From Nipponacmea schrenckii (taxonomy: Eukaryota > Mollusca > Gastropoda > Lottiidae): a DNA stretch of 64,000 nucleotides. Made by a program: the position numbers and the translations under genes. Location of the stretch: assembly GCA_030562195.1 (NCBI GenBank), contig JAUJPP010000005.1, forward strand, positions 40,101,106 through 40,165,105, given 5' to 3'. This document shows, piece after piece, positions 25,285 to 36,172 of this stretch (within the stretch, counting starts at the first letter, position 1; each line of letters starts with the position of its first letter). A model generated the notes under the pieces. That model had not been told where the DNA came from, searched no databases, and saw only the letters and a program-made list of their open reading frames with translations.

Positions 25285-25300
25285 CAAATGAACACAGGAA
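25285..25300 (+). repeat. Right target-site duplication of the SINE-A insertion
   Basis: CAAATGAACACAGGAA, identical to the left copy at 24923-24938. Confidence 0.9.
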
Positions 25301-25559
25301 CATCTGACTGAAAGTTGAAATGGTGAAAAATGATAAGACGTATATGACCTCGGTATATAAATAGCAAACGTTAGAAAAGTTCTGTACAATTCCTTTGAAA
25401 ATTGTATCATGAATACTTGATTCGATTCTAGATTTTTAATTCAGATATACCATACAATGTACCTTGATAATACGATATCATTACAAATGGAGATTTGCTT
25501 TGATGTATCATTAATTATGTATTTATTAATTAAGATCTTGATTGATTTTCTTTGTCACT
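25301..25559. other. Non-genic stretch
   Basis: A+T-rich flank with nothing recognisable. Confidence 0.5.
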
Positions 25560-25720
25560 TTCGATGTCAAAGTTGCCTGTCAAGCATCGTACCAACGACT
25601 GTCTGACTCTCGGAAGGACTGGCACAGGAAACTGAATTGTTCTTACCTTGAGGGGGCTTAGAACCCACGACAGTTAATCGCCCAGCAGACCACACCCTGG
25701 TCAGCTCGCTACTGACTAAA
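25560..25720 (-). mobile_element. Possible third tRNA-like SINE head
   Basis: On the minus strand, GTGGTCTGCTGGGCGATTAA is followed by GTCGTGGGTTCTAAGCCCCC. The second word is close to a T-arm/B box (GGGTTCTAAGCCC forms the short stem GGG/CCC). The A-to-B distance is shorter than in a normal tRNA, and no second copy was found in the window. Low confidence. Confidence 0.3.
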
Positions 25721-25904
25721 GGATTAAAGTACCGCCCCTTTCAAACTGTATTTTTCTCTCATTAAAAACAACAGACGACATCTAATTCTGGTTTATATTC
25801 TTGAAGGTCGGTCCATACCAACACCATTTGCTTAATTGTCAGCAAACAGAATCAAATTTTAAAATTACAATTTTGATTGGTTTTTCCACATCAATAGAAG
25901 TCAA

Positions 25905-25950
25905 GAGCAAAAAAAGAAGGACGTAAAACTTCATTCATTCCATATTTTTC
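25905..25950 (+). mobile_element. SINE-A 3' tail fragment
   Basis: GAAGGACGTAAAACTTCATT followed by CATTCCA, plus orientation; tail only. Confidence 0.7.
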
Positions 25951-26954
25951 TAAACGTTCTGCTACAATCGATCTGTTAAATCTGCACCAACCATAACCTT
26001 GATTTCCAAGACGCAGTACCAATATGACTAATCGACCAGATCAGAAAATCAATCAAAATAGATCGATAATTAGTCTAGATTACTAAGAATTATTGATTGA
26101 TTCCAATGATTTCCTGCAAGGTCGTGGAATTGCTTCTAGCCAACAAGATAAACAATAATACGCAAAAGTGAGGTATTTCGCAATCGGAGAGCCAATCATC
26201 CTTGTGACTCAGTAATGTCCGGTGCCAAGGTTAGATATTTCTGGTGTTTGACTCACAGCTTCAGGTTTCACCATGTTTCATAATCGTATGCCTTGAGGAC
26301 CTCGTGATTCGTGAACTATATTTCTCAATCAGTAACAGCATAAAGGTTGTGGGGGGGGGGGGATTTAAGAGGAGCAGGGGCTCTAAATAAAAAATGACTT
26401 TTAACCTCATGTTATCTATGGCACTTTGAAATATGAAATTAATACATCATGTTTGTCCCAAAATATATGTCAGGTAAAGGAATTAAATTTTAATTTTCTT
26501 ACTGGAGGAAACCCTTTCAGAGCTTTCACACTGAAACCTTTTCTCGTATCCAGCCCTGACAGTGTTGTCAGCCACCACTCCTCCACCCCCAAAACCCCGC
26601 GAGTCAATTTGCTACTAGAAGGTCGGTGCCGTCACTTATCTCAATATCACAGACGCTATGTGAGGGATCCCTAGAGAAAAAAACTTTATATTTGACCTTA
26701 TATTTCTCAATGACATATAATCTATGGCGAGACAGTGTTATTAAAATAACTTCAATTATTGCTATATATTTCTAAAAGTCAGAGATTGAAAATAAAGTAA
26801 ATTGAAGTTTGCGTTCTATACTTTTGACATATAAGCTACGCCATGCAGCAAATGAAGACAAGATTACAAGAATATTTGAAATTTTCTAAGTTGCCCATTT
26901 TCTGGATTTAACCGTCGAAATGAAATACAGCACGAAAAAGCATCTTTCACGAAA
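25951..26954. other. Non-genic stretch
   Basis: No gene recognised. A G12 run lies at 26351-26362. An 82-codon plus frame (26426-26674) has no recognisable features. Confidence 0.5.
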
Positions 26955-27055
26955 GAATAACAACTTAGGTTACCGAGGATCGTGTTTGCTGGGTGGTAGG
27001 TTCTTAACTGAAACACTTGGTATTGATCTTTTGCTGGATAATCTGGAATAATAAG
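26955..27055 (-). mobile_element. SINE-B fragment, diverged
   Basis: GAATAACAACTTAGGTT, AGGATCGTG, CTTGGTATTGATCTTTTGC and TGGATAATC occur in the same order as in the SINE-B copies at 17005 and 63599, with many substitutions. Confidence 0.5.
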
Positions 27056-28074
27056 GAAAGATGGCTTATCCAATGTAAGTGTTTAGCTTATTTGTACATA
27101 ATATCTATACGGAATAACTGCTAGAAATATTCATCCAGCAATTAAAATGTTTTTCCTGCGAAAAATGACACTTTCTTTTTCTCTTCCTTTTAAAATGTAT
27201 TTCTGATGTTTTACCTTTTAAAATTTCTATAAAATCTTTATAATCTATATTCAAATAATTCGTTTTAATACGTTTAAAGTCCATTCTTTAGCATTTCAAG
27301 AAAGAAAACGACTTGTTATTCAGCTCACACAATTGGTTGACAATAAAAAAAAATCTGAACCGATTAAACTCTATTCGCCTTTGACAATGTCATTAGATAT
27401 GACGTCAAAATAGACGTAATAACACGAGTTAAGTCTCAAATGGTCAGAAATGGTAGAATAATCGATGACAAATTATTACATGGATTGAGTCAATACAATA
27501 ACAGTTGGTGTGTCCAGAACTATCTGGTAGATCTATCGATTCAGTACCAATATCACTATATTGACTGAGTTCCAGTATTGAGCTAGCTTCATTGTTAACA
27601 TGATAAAAGTGAGTGAAATATCGATTGATCGGGTCTATAGACAGTATTGTTCCAGTGTTAATCCGGTTAATATAGTGCTAATCAACCAAAAGAAAGACGA
27701 CCTTCACATTGCTTGCTAAGAAAAACAGGATGGTAAACAGATATAATTATACAGAACTGGTATTGTCAAGAAGTGAGCGAGGACTTTGACTTGAATGATT
27801 TACGTAAAAACGACATCAACAAACATGTCCAATAAGAAACCTCTACATGTCCAGTAAACAAGATGGCCGAAGTCATTTATCCAAGTCAAGAAAATGGAAC
27901 TTGAATTTTTGGACATCATTTTTTAAATTTCATAACAGTTTCGCTGAAGATTTATATAAAGCTGGTATAGAACACTCCATATCTTCCTTAACTTCCTTAA
28001 ATGACATTTAGTTATAGGTAGATACAGTAAACTGGACACAATTGATTGAAAACAATTACTTTATTAAATAACTT
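27056..28074. other. Non-genic stretch
   Basis: Nothing recognisable except one TGACGTCA octamer at 27400-27407. Confidence 0.55.
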
Positions 28075-28108
28075 GCGATGTTTCAACGATGATACTCTCG
28101 TCTTTATC
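28075..28108 (-). ncRNA. Hairpin-plus-GAAAC motif, Penelope-end-like
   Basis: On the minus strand: GATAAAG, ACGA, an eight-base loop region, TCGT, then TGAAACATCGC. It aligns without gaps to 43603-43636. One stem pair that is C-G there is G-C here. The layout (TGAnnA, stem, GAAAC) resembles a degenerate hammerhead core of the kind known in Penelope-like retroelement ends. The RNA function is inference, and the canonical CTGATGA is not intact. Confidence 0.4.
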
Positions 28109-28517
28109 AAATAATGATACTAAATAACAGATCTAGGAGAATATTCTACTCAATATGTAACAAGCGTTTACCATAAGAATCTACGTATGGTTCTTATAAG
28201 GAATTAAGTGTATTCCACTTTAATAACTCCTATCGTATTAGTTTTACAGAATTTGTAGACTTCCGGTTTGTGTAGTTCGTGTTGTTAGGGCTGTTGTGAC
28301 GGGTGGGTTATAATAATAATATTAATAAAATTCTTTTTTTTTTGCAAAAAAACTCTTGAGCCCATGTATTGAAATAACAAACATATCAAATATATAACAC
28401 AAATTTAAATTTAAATCTAAATCATCTCCGTCACAACTTCACACAAGTTCTCTAAAAAACATCATATAAAGGACAATTGTAGGCCTGAGTAAGATTTGGA
28501 ACGATCTATAACTATTA
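28109..28517. other. Non-genic stretch
   Basis: A+T-rich. Contains a short run of AATAATAAT near 28310 and a T9 run near 28335. Confidence 0.5.
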
Positions 28518-28856
28518 GAGGCTGCGTCTTAGCATGAATATAAAATTTCAGTTCTCAAGAATGGTCAATATGAGTATATATTCATCAGTGAACTTATCTG
28601 GCGTCATAAAGAAACAGAATCCCTTAAAATCTGGGAGACTCATAAATCTAAGACATTTTTGAAAAACGCTTGAACAATTTAGACTATGAAGCGTTTTTCA
28701 ATTATCAAATGCATCTTTATGGATAATTACTAAGTATTTTGGATATTTATTTATTTTTTATGTTATTTTGGCAGCAGGTATATTCACTGATGAATAGATC
28801 TCTTATTGGCCAAGTCTAATATTTACAATTTTATGTTCATTCTAAGACCTATTATC
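28518..28856 (-). mobile_element. MITE family D, copy 1, with internal insertion
   Basis: Reads as the reverse complement of copy 2 (35950-36172). Shared blocks are CTGCGTCTTAGCATGAATAT, TTCTCAAGAATGGTCAATAT, GAGTATATATTCATCAGTGA, AACAGAATCCCTT, GCAGCAGGTATATTCACTGA and CTTATTGGCCAAGTCTAA. The right end (CTAAGACCTATTATC) is decayed. Relative to copy 2 it carries about 120 extra bases at about 28648-28765. These include a perfect 13-bp hairpin, TTGAAAAACGCTT at 28659-28671 and its complement at 28689-28701. No transposase is encoded. Confidence 0.8.
28659..28701. repeat. Perfect 13-bp inverted repeat inside MITE D
   Basis: TTGAAAAACGCTT and AAGCGTTTTTCAA are separated by 17 bases. It lies in the part of copy 1 that is absent from copy 2. 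Confidence 0.75.
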
Positions 28857-29449
28857 CCGTTAAGAAAAGTAACGAAATAACAGGCCCAGCTCTTTAGAGT
28901 CAGCAATATTCTGACTTTGAAGAATCTAAGACAAAGTTTCAAAACACTATCACTCTCGTCTAACGATTGTTAATTAAAGTAATATTTACTCTCAGAAAAG
29001 GGTGATAACTGCTCAATTGTTAAATTAGCTGTTTTAATCGTAACGTGTAATCATCGATAATAGGTACCATGTTGTTTGTGCAATTTCTCAATTGAATCAT
29101 TTCAGCTAGAATTGGTTAATGTGGCAATTGACGACCAATATGTAAATGTGTAAATTGAATTAGCAGATGTAATTTTGTATTATTGTTTCAAAACATGTGG
29201 CCTGTGTTTACCATCAGGTATTCCCGATCGTCATTCTAGAGCAGTTCCTCACCCCACCCAAGAACTTCTCCATAGCATCCCTTCACCGCATTCCATTTCA
29301 ACGTGGGACCCACAATATTTTCATCAGGATTTTAATTGCTTAAATACAAATACAAAAACAACATTATTTAACATGGATAGCCGGTTAAACTATGTTCACA
29401 ATGGATCTTCTCTTCCAGCTGCTTCAAACAAATCTTTAACTGAACAGAA
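28857..29449. other. Non-genic stretch
   Basis: No gene recognised. A 94-codon plus frame at 29175-29459 has no domain signature. Confidence 0.5.
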
Positions 29450-29500
29450 AATGAAATGAATGGAATTTTACGTCCTTATGGGCTAATGAAGATGGTTAAC
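29450..29500 (-). mobile_element. SINE-A 3' tail fragment with small deletion
   Basis: AAAATGAAATGAATGGAATT, TTACGTCCTTATGGGCTAAT, GAAGATGG. The TTTTCTGCACC segment normally between ACGTCC and TTATGGGC is missing. Confidence 0.8.
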
Positions 29501-30019
29501 AGAACAAAACCCAGGCATATCACGAATTAATACCACTGCAATATCGAAGGCAACCAGATGGGCATGATGTTACAAACTGGGGGTCAGAGAACCGGGGGTC
29601 AGAATCTCTGAAGGTTAAATTTCAATAAAACTCAGTATTAAAGTCAGTTATAAATATATATGTCTGCTGAGATTTGTGACAGCGTCAACATTCCTGACAT
29701 GTATAATTATGAAATATTTGGAGTAAAAGTCGACATTGTAAATTTATATTATGTTATTATGTCTGGAAATGGGTAATATATGTCACCAGGTGAAATGAAG
29801 AATATGGTGACATGGTGAAGAGTATATGTAGACACATCAATCAACGGAGATATCATCATGGTAACATTAAAGCACTGTAAATTTTAAACTCTAATGTGAA
29901 TGATCCTAATAATCAAAAGCATAAAACGCTACAAGGTCTCCGTTGTAAATGCTCCATACACCCGAGCCCCTACTCCCTGCCACGCCTCTCACACGATGCG
30001 AGGTTTCCGGGGTAATGCT
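29501..30019. other. Non-genic stretch
   Basis: A short duplication GGGGGTCAGAGAACCGGGGG at about 29579; otherwise nothing recognisable. Confidence 0.5.
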
Positions 30020-30175
30020 GCATACACCCCCCCCCCCCATAACGCTGGGCGACTGAGTGAAAAAGGTTCGGATGTTACTAAAACAACTTTCCAACATCAT
30101 ATGGGTATATACACCCCTCCCACACTTTTTTTCATAACGCTAGGTGACTGTGTAAGAAAATCGGATGGGAAGCAA
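30020..30175 (+). repeat. Imperfect direct duplication, about 88 bp
   Basis: ATACACCCC, CATAACGCTGGGCGACTGAG, TGAAAAAGGTTCGGATG is followed by ATACACCCC, CATAACGCTAGGTGACTGTG, TAAGAAAATCGGATGG. A C12 run (30027-30038) sits in the first unit, and a T-rich run takes the corresponding place in the second. Confidence 0.65.
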
Positions 30176-30312
30176 TTTTCAGACACCATAACGAAATAAA
30201 CGGACACATTATCTTAAGATCCGCTCTTCCAAAACATTTTGTTCTCACTTTCGTTAGGGAGTAAAGTTTGTAACTTTGACAGGTATATATCTTGAGGTAC
30301 ACTAGCTTTCTT

Positions 30313-30352
30313 ATATAACCCCCGTGCCATAACCCCCGTGTCATAACCCCAG
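30313..30352 (+). repeat. 15-bp tandem repeat, under three copies
   Basis: ATAACCCCCGTGCCA, ATAACCCCCGTGTCA, then ATAACCCC. Confidence 0.8.
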
Positions 30353-31779
30353 GCCCACTGATTCATATTCTAATGACGTATTTTGAGAAGTTACAAAACA
30401 CATCAGAAACCTTGACCTCGCTGTAAAATAATAAGTTATAATTTATGGGTGTGAAAAAAGCATACGATTAACATGTCAAAAGTTGATACTTTCCCCTGTC
30501 ATTAGTTATGTTATTTTGATCCCACACGAAGTGCACGCAACAGGTTGAAAAAGTCGTAAACCCCACTCCGGGTTCAAATTCTCACAAAACAATAAAAATA
30601 CATAAATAGATTTGATCAAGCCCATAATACATGAAAAAATACTAAAATAGTTCAGCTCATAAATATATATATGTAAATATATACACCGAGCACCTGTTTC
30701 ATCTACCTTTGATGTTTGCCGACAGGAAGAGGTAATACCATTGCCTCTGTCAGAATCCCAGACTGTAATGTCCGTCATTTGTCGCTTTCTACTATAAAAT
30801 ATGACAACATTTGCACTGCGACACTCTTCTAAAATTACATATTCCATCAAAAACAAATGAATATGTTAATTCTATTTAAGAAACCAGGAAAAGACGTGAA
30901 TTGAAATGTAAATCACAACGTTTCTGACTAATTTATATCACAGCGTTATGTAATATTACAAATATATAAGAAGTCTTATGCCCAAATATAGAAACACTTT
31001 GCAGTATTTATGTAAAACATTATACTTCAAAACACTGGGTTTAACGCCCAGTATACAGTTATATAATGCAATATTTTTATAGATTCTTGGCAAGTTCATT
31101 CACATCCATTATGCTGTCAGAAAGGCGCCGACAAGCTTTAAAACCGTAACTTTCGGACCATCGCCCCCATGTCATTAGCTGTATGCGTCTTGTGCCCCAA
31201 GCGAATTTCTCGCAAAGTCATTTATATCCTCGGGCATGTTCGGTAAATTCCGGTATGTCTCGGAATGTCTATGAAATTTCAATATGTAATACGGTATATT
31301 TTGACTAATGTGACATGAATGGCCTGCCAGGGGGTGACAGACTGATGAGAGGTCAATAGGCTAATACATTGATGATTTCGGATACAACACATGTCAAAAT
31401 CATTGTTGTATTATATGTAAGTTCGGAAAATAGGAATTTCGTGAAATGGTCCTTTTGAAAATAAATGGAAGTGTTTCCTAATATTTTCCAACCAACATGA
31501 TCCGAGTAACGTTTGTCTATGAGGAAACCGAAATTTCGTGATATAATCCCATAAAAACTACATTTGATTCTTACATGGAATCAAAACACGAACATTGTTC
31601 ACAACCATTTGAATCTCTTCCCCGAATAAATCAGTCAAATTTTCGAGCAAGCTTAATATTCAACAAATGATTCTAATCATATTTGAAGTCATTTCTTATT
31701 AATTCCAGGTAGTGACAACGTTCGTGTGTGTTATTTCCATGTAAGAACCATATCAACTTCGCATGGAGATGACTCCGCG
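30353..31779. other. Non-genic stretch
   Basis: No gene recognised. A 116-codon minus frame at 30506-30856 has no recognisable domain, and its composition is ordinary for A+T-rich noncoding DNA. Confidence 0.5.
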
Positions 31780-31835
31780 TGTATGTCAGGTGCAGAAGAG
31801 TAGGACGTGAAACTGCATTTCATTTTTCATTTCCG
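31780..31835 (+). mobile_element. SINE-A 3' tail fragment
   Basis: CAGGTGCAGAAGAGTAGGAC, GTGAAACTGCATTTCATTTT, TCATTT; plus orientation. Confidence 0.8.
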
Positions 31836-32877
31836 AGTGAATGACGTTGTGTTTCTAAATTACGAAATCGAAATAGAAATTTCCAAGGTCGACTTCGTGT
31901 GTTGTCGTAATAAGACCTTTTAAACATGGCATTGTATTTCCCTAAATAAACTCCTTGAGTAATATAGCTCGTGATATTGAATCATTATTATTTTAATGTA
32001 TACAAACACAGGGCCAATATCATGAAATATTGCCCTATTGTTACTTATATAGACACGGGGTGAATATATATAATATTGTCAGAGAGTCGTTTATTGTATA
32101 CATTGGGTATGAATATCGTTATATTTCCACACTACATTATTTTTTTATACCAAATACCACACTAATACATCCTGTTTACGAATATAAAGCCACCGTCATT
32201 ACTTAGAAATCTTGGCAAAAAAATCCCACCAAATTTACCTCCTTTCTATTTTTAGAAACAAGGTGTAGTCATGTGATGAATGTTTGTAAACAAATGTCAC
32301 GTGGCATAACAAAGGTTATCGTACAGTTTATATAACGAGTATATATTAAATATAGATGTTGTATATAACTTAGTATACGGTTTCCTTCTTATATAAGAAT
32401 GAAAAAAACATTATATAAAACTGAAAGTAGACTACTAACGATGTCCTTGATAATTTCCCTCGCTGCACACTGTATGGAGATGCATGACTTCATTTATGCA
32501 ATCAAGAAAAAAAGTTTGATTCAAAACTTCGTTATTTCGCCTTTTTCTCTTTTATTTCTCTTTAAAAATAAAATACGCATTATGAAACAATGATGTCCTT
32601 GTATTCTTTCCCCATTGAGCACTGTATGGTTATGCCTGCCTTTATTTTGGGTAATTAGGAGCATAAACATAGGACAGAAAACATATTTTCTCAATATAAT
32701 CCATACCCGTAAAGAAAAAGTAAAAACCCAAGTATTCACGACCTCAACCTCAAATCGAAACCCGAAATAAAAAAAAAAAAAAAACAGAAGCACAATAACT
32801 CACTTTACTAGGAAGTACACTAGTCATAAATGAGGAAGCAATACTGGTACATTGTAGTCCGACCAACTAGCCTTCCG
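31836..32877. other. Non-genic stretch
   Basis: A+T-rich with an A17 run near 32770. No gene recognised. Confidence 0.5.
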
Positions 32878-32927
32878 AACAGCAGAAAAGTGGGACGTAA
32901 AACTCCATTGTTACTTCATATCATTTC
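32878..32927 (+). mobile_element. SINE-A 3' tail fragment
   Basis: CAGCAGAAAAGTGGGACGTA followed by AAACTCCATTGTTACTTCAT, plus orientation. It abuts the duplicated block that follows. Confidence 0.75.
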
Positions 32928-33175
32928 CATAGAAGTAATATTGTTATATACAAATAAGTTGATTTTTCAAATTTACCTAATTGTACACTTTGTCATACCA
33001 AAGCAGTAACGAAGGACCGGACTTAAAACCCATTTCACGTAAATTTATTTCCATACCAGAAATATTGTTATGTATTAATAAGGTGACTTGTAAATTTACC
33101 CAATTGTACACTTCGTTATAACAAAGTCCATTTCACATAATTTTATTTCCATACCATGATATCATTATATAACAA
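32920..33175 (+). repeat. Diverged tandem duplication, two and a half units
   Basis: The word ATTTCCATA begins units near 32924, 33048 and 33146. The first two share ATATTGTTATRTA, ATAAG, CAAATTTACC/GTAAATTTACC, AATTGTACACTT and a later CCATTTCAC. Periods are about 124 and 98 because of a deletion. Confidence 0.65.
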
Positions 33176-35519
33176 TGACAAATACATTCATTTACTAGGC
33201 TCAGTTTAACATCGTCTACAATATAACTATTGTTCAAATTATCAAACGAGGTATATGTCAACTAGCAAACCGTCTCAAGTGCATTTCAGGAAATAATTGG
33301 AATTTTTGGGTGTTCGGTGTATATCAATTATAAACTTTCAAATTCCTCGAGCATGATTAGGTTAATGGACACTTTTAAAATGCTTTTAAAACAATAGGGA
33401 TATATCAACCTAAATTATTGTGTTAACCTCAGTCAAGGGCATCGCTCTGTTGTAAGCATTCCACATCATCGAAGCTAAAGACAAATTATGACCACTGAAA
33501 CACCGTTGTGTGTAGATAATGTTATTAAGACTATGGAGGTGTTATCCTTATGTTACATGTCCATCATAGTACAGCATTAATTACAAGGTTTCAACAATTT
33601 ACACTTCAATATCAGACATTATCAGACTCCCATTATCATTTCAGACTCTCGTTACACATGTGACCCTGTTAATGTTTAATGCTTGACCAAATTTTTAGAA
33701 CAATAGTCATCGTCAGGTGAGACATATCATACAGTGCTGACCTGATCGACGGGTATCTGGGTGGAAATTAATGATCTATCTAATAAACAATATGAGCTAG
33801 TTCGAATCCAGCAATAACGAAAGTACTATAATATATTATAAGAAACGTAGAAAAATTGTACTTAAAAAAGACGGGCACTGATAATGTATATGAATCTATG
33901 CTTATTGTAAATATTCATTGTAAATACTTGTACTGTTATAAATATGAATGAGATGTATGTTCTTTGGCATTTGCTTTTAACTGGATATAATTTATTATTA
34001 TTACTCTCTGAAAGAATGCCGACATACACATACGATTTGTTTTTTAGCCATTACGTTTTGGGGTTTTTTTTCCGAAAGATTCACTGATTTGAAAGTCCAA
34101 TGCATCAATCACAAATTTTGCTTTGTGGATTCTCCTAAAGGTATTTCGAGTCACAACAGCAATTGTATTTAGATATGTGAACTTTCTGAAGGAGGTGCCG
34201 AATTGGGAAAAAACCAGTAACCACCTTTGGGTTACCCGCAGTAGGTATACTTGCATTGAGCTCAAAGTACACATTTTGGGCTTGAGTTTATTAAGTTGGG
34301 GAACGATTCAACAGTTTACAATATCATTTGATTAGTCATTTGACTAGATTGTTCTGGTACCTGGAATAGTCAGGTGAATATTAAGTCATGGTTTGAAATA
34401 TACCGTCGTAGAAAGACTATTGGAACTGTGCCTATACTACCTCTATTTATAGAGTATTAGTCATCATAATTGGAATAAAATCATGGTACACCTTCACGAG
34501 TTTATTGAAAGATTTCATCATTTCGTTATTTGTATTTTTAATATAGTTCCACCGACTTTCTGTTCTAGATTAGAGCCAAATGCAAAACATCAAACGGCGC
34601 AGTGTGTAAGAAGAAATGTTATCACATGGTGTCATGCGATTTATTAAAGTGGTTCATATAAGATTGAATTTTTGTGTTATTCGATTAGTTGCTCAGATAC
34701 TGCTAATTCACAACTTGCGATATCATCAGTTGAAAATTCACTTGCTCTAAGATTCCGTCCGTTGCAAAGTCGATCTTAGCCATCCACGCCCCTCCCCTTC
34801 CCTCTGTTTTATTAGGCATATAGTAAACTTGAGATCTCACTATGTTATATTCACGTGAGAATTAAAAGTGTTGAGTAATAGAGAAGATATTCTTGATATT
34901 TACCGTTACATTAATCCTCCTTTATTTACCGTGCTATAAATACATCGATATCACTCACCTCTTATCACTCTTACTATTTATAGTTTGAATATTTGAACTA
35001 TTTATAGATCACGGTACTTCGCGTTCGATTTATTTTGGGATTATTTTTGTAAGAGATTTGTGGTATGACTTTGGACAAAATACTCACTAATCCTCAAAGG
35101 TTTTTTTTCTGAATATCAGAATATTTTATTGTAGGGCCTATAAGAAGCTAACAGTTTAACTAGTCTAAAACATTTTTTACTTGTGTTAAAGACAATTCTT
35201 CAGAGCTGAACACAAGTCAACTTGTCAAATTGTATGCGTAGCCTACTTGTATAAATCATCGTTTACTAGACAGACATGCACATTTACATTCTATCTAACT
35301 GTACAACATACAACTCAACTACCCATATATCGCTACTTAACAGAGGGCGCTCCAATAGGAATTTTTGGAAATTCGGCCGCCCATATCATATCGCATCAAT
35401 TTATTTATATCGTGGTAGATTAATAGTTCATTCTAAGTTCTATCGAGAGAATGCTATACCTTATATTAAGGCAATCGGAATAATTTCCATTGTGAAATAA
35501 GATCTATCATTGCTGATCA
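33176..35519. other. Non-genic stretch
   Basis: No gene or repeat recognised in 2.3 kb. Open frames up to 76 codons occur on both strands over the same bases (34044-34335), which suggests chance. Confidence 0.5.
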
Positions 35520-35565
35520 ATCGTGACGTAATGTACAACAGTTACGTCAATTATGACGTAATAAT
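35520..35565. promoter_or_regulatory. Cluster of three TGACGTAA-type sites
   Basis: GTGACGTAATG, GTTACGTCAATT and ATGACGTAATAA lie within about 40 bases. TGACGTAA/TTACGTCA is the ATF/CREB or C/EBP-ATF type of site. Regulatory use here is inference, since no gene is near. Confidence 0.35.
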
Positions 35566-35949
35566 CCATCCGGCATCTGTCATATATTATGAATGATAAT
35601 GTTGCTATGATTAGCAGACGATACAGCAATAATTGGTATTATTTTGTTTATGGAATAATTTGCATGGACAATTAGAGATAATTGGTGTCGGGCTTTATTA
35701 TTATACTGCACGAGTTCATACTCGAATTTCGGATCATTCGGGACGTTATAGTCATATTTTCTTAATTATATTAATAATGTAATATTATTAATAATTCATA
35801 GACGGTTTAAAAAATATAAAAATTCGTCATGCACTTATGATAATAAGTTCGTAATAATGAGCTATGTGCGCAATACAGAGTTTGCTAAATTTATAACCAG
35901 AGAATGATTGTCGATCTTTAAACCTCTCTTTTATAGGATTTATTAAAGG

Positions 35950-36172
35950 GACACTGCGTCTCAGAAAGAACATAAAATTTTAAAATTTTAGACTTGGTCA
36001 ATAAGAGCTCTTTTCATCAGTAAATATACCTGCTGCCGTAAAATACATAATAGTTTTGTGAGTTTTTTCAGATTTGAAGGGATTCTGTTACTTTCTGTTC
36101 ACTGATGAATATATACTCATATTAACCATTCTTGAGAACTAAAATAATATGTTCATGCTTAGACGCAGTATC
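35950..36172 (+). mobile_element. MITE family D, copy 2, with 22-bp inverted ends
   Basis: The left end ACTGCGTCTCAGAAAGAACA and the complement of the right end ACTGCGTCTAAGCATGAACA match at 19 of 22 positions counting two further bases. The outer three bases GAC/GAT are also inverted. The body matches copy 1 at 28518-28856 in reverse orientation. It is non-coding and about 220 bp. The superfamily is not clear from these ends, and I see no certain target duplication. Confidence 0.85.

Noticed and set aside
24988..25311. 107-codon plus frame
   Set aside because: It is the antisense of the full-length SINE-A copy, including the tRNA-like head.
30506..30856. 116-codon minus-strand frame
   Set aside because: No recognisable motif and no splice-site context; ordinary chance length for this composition.
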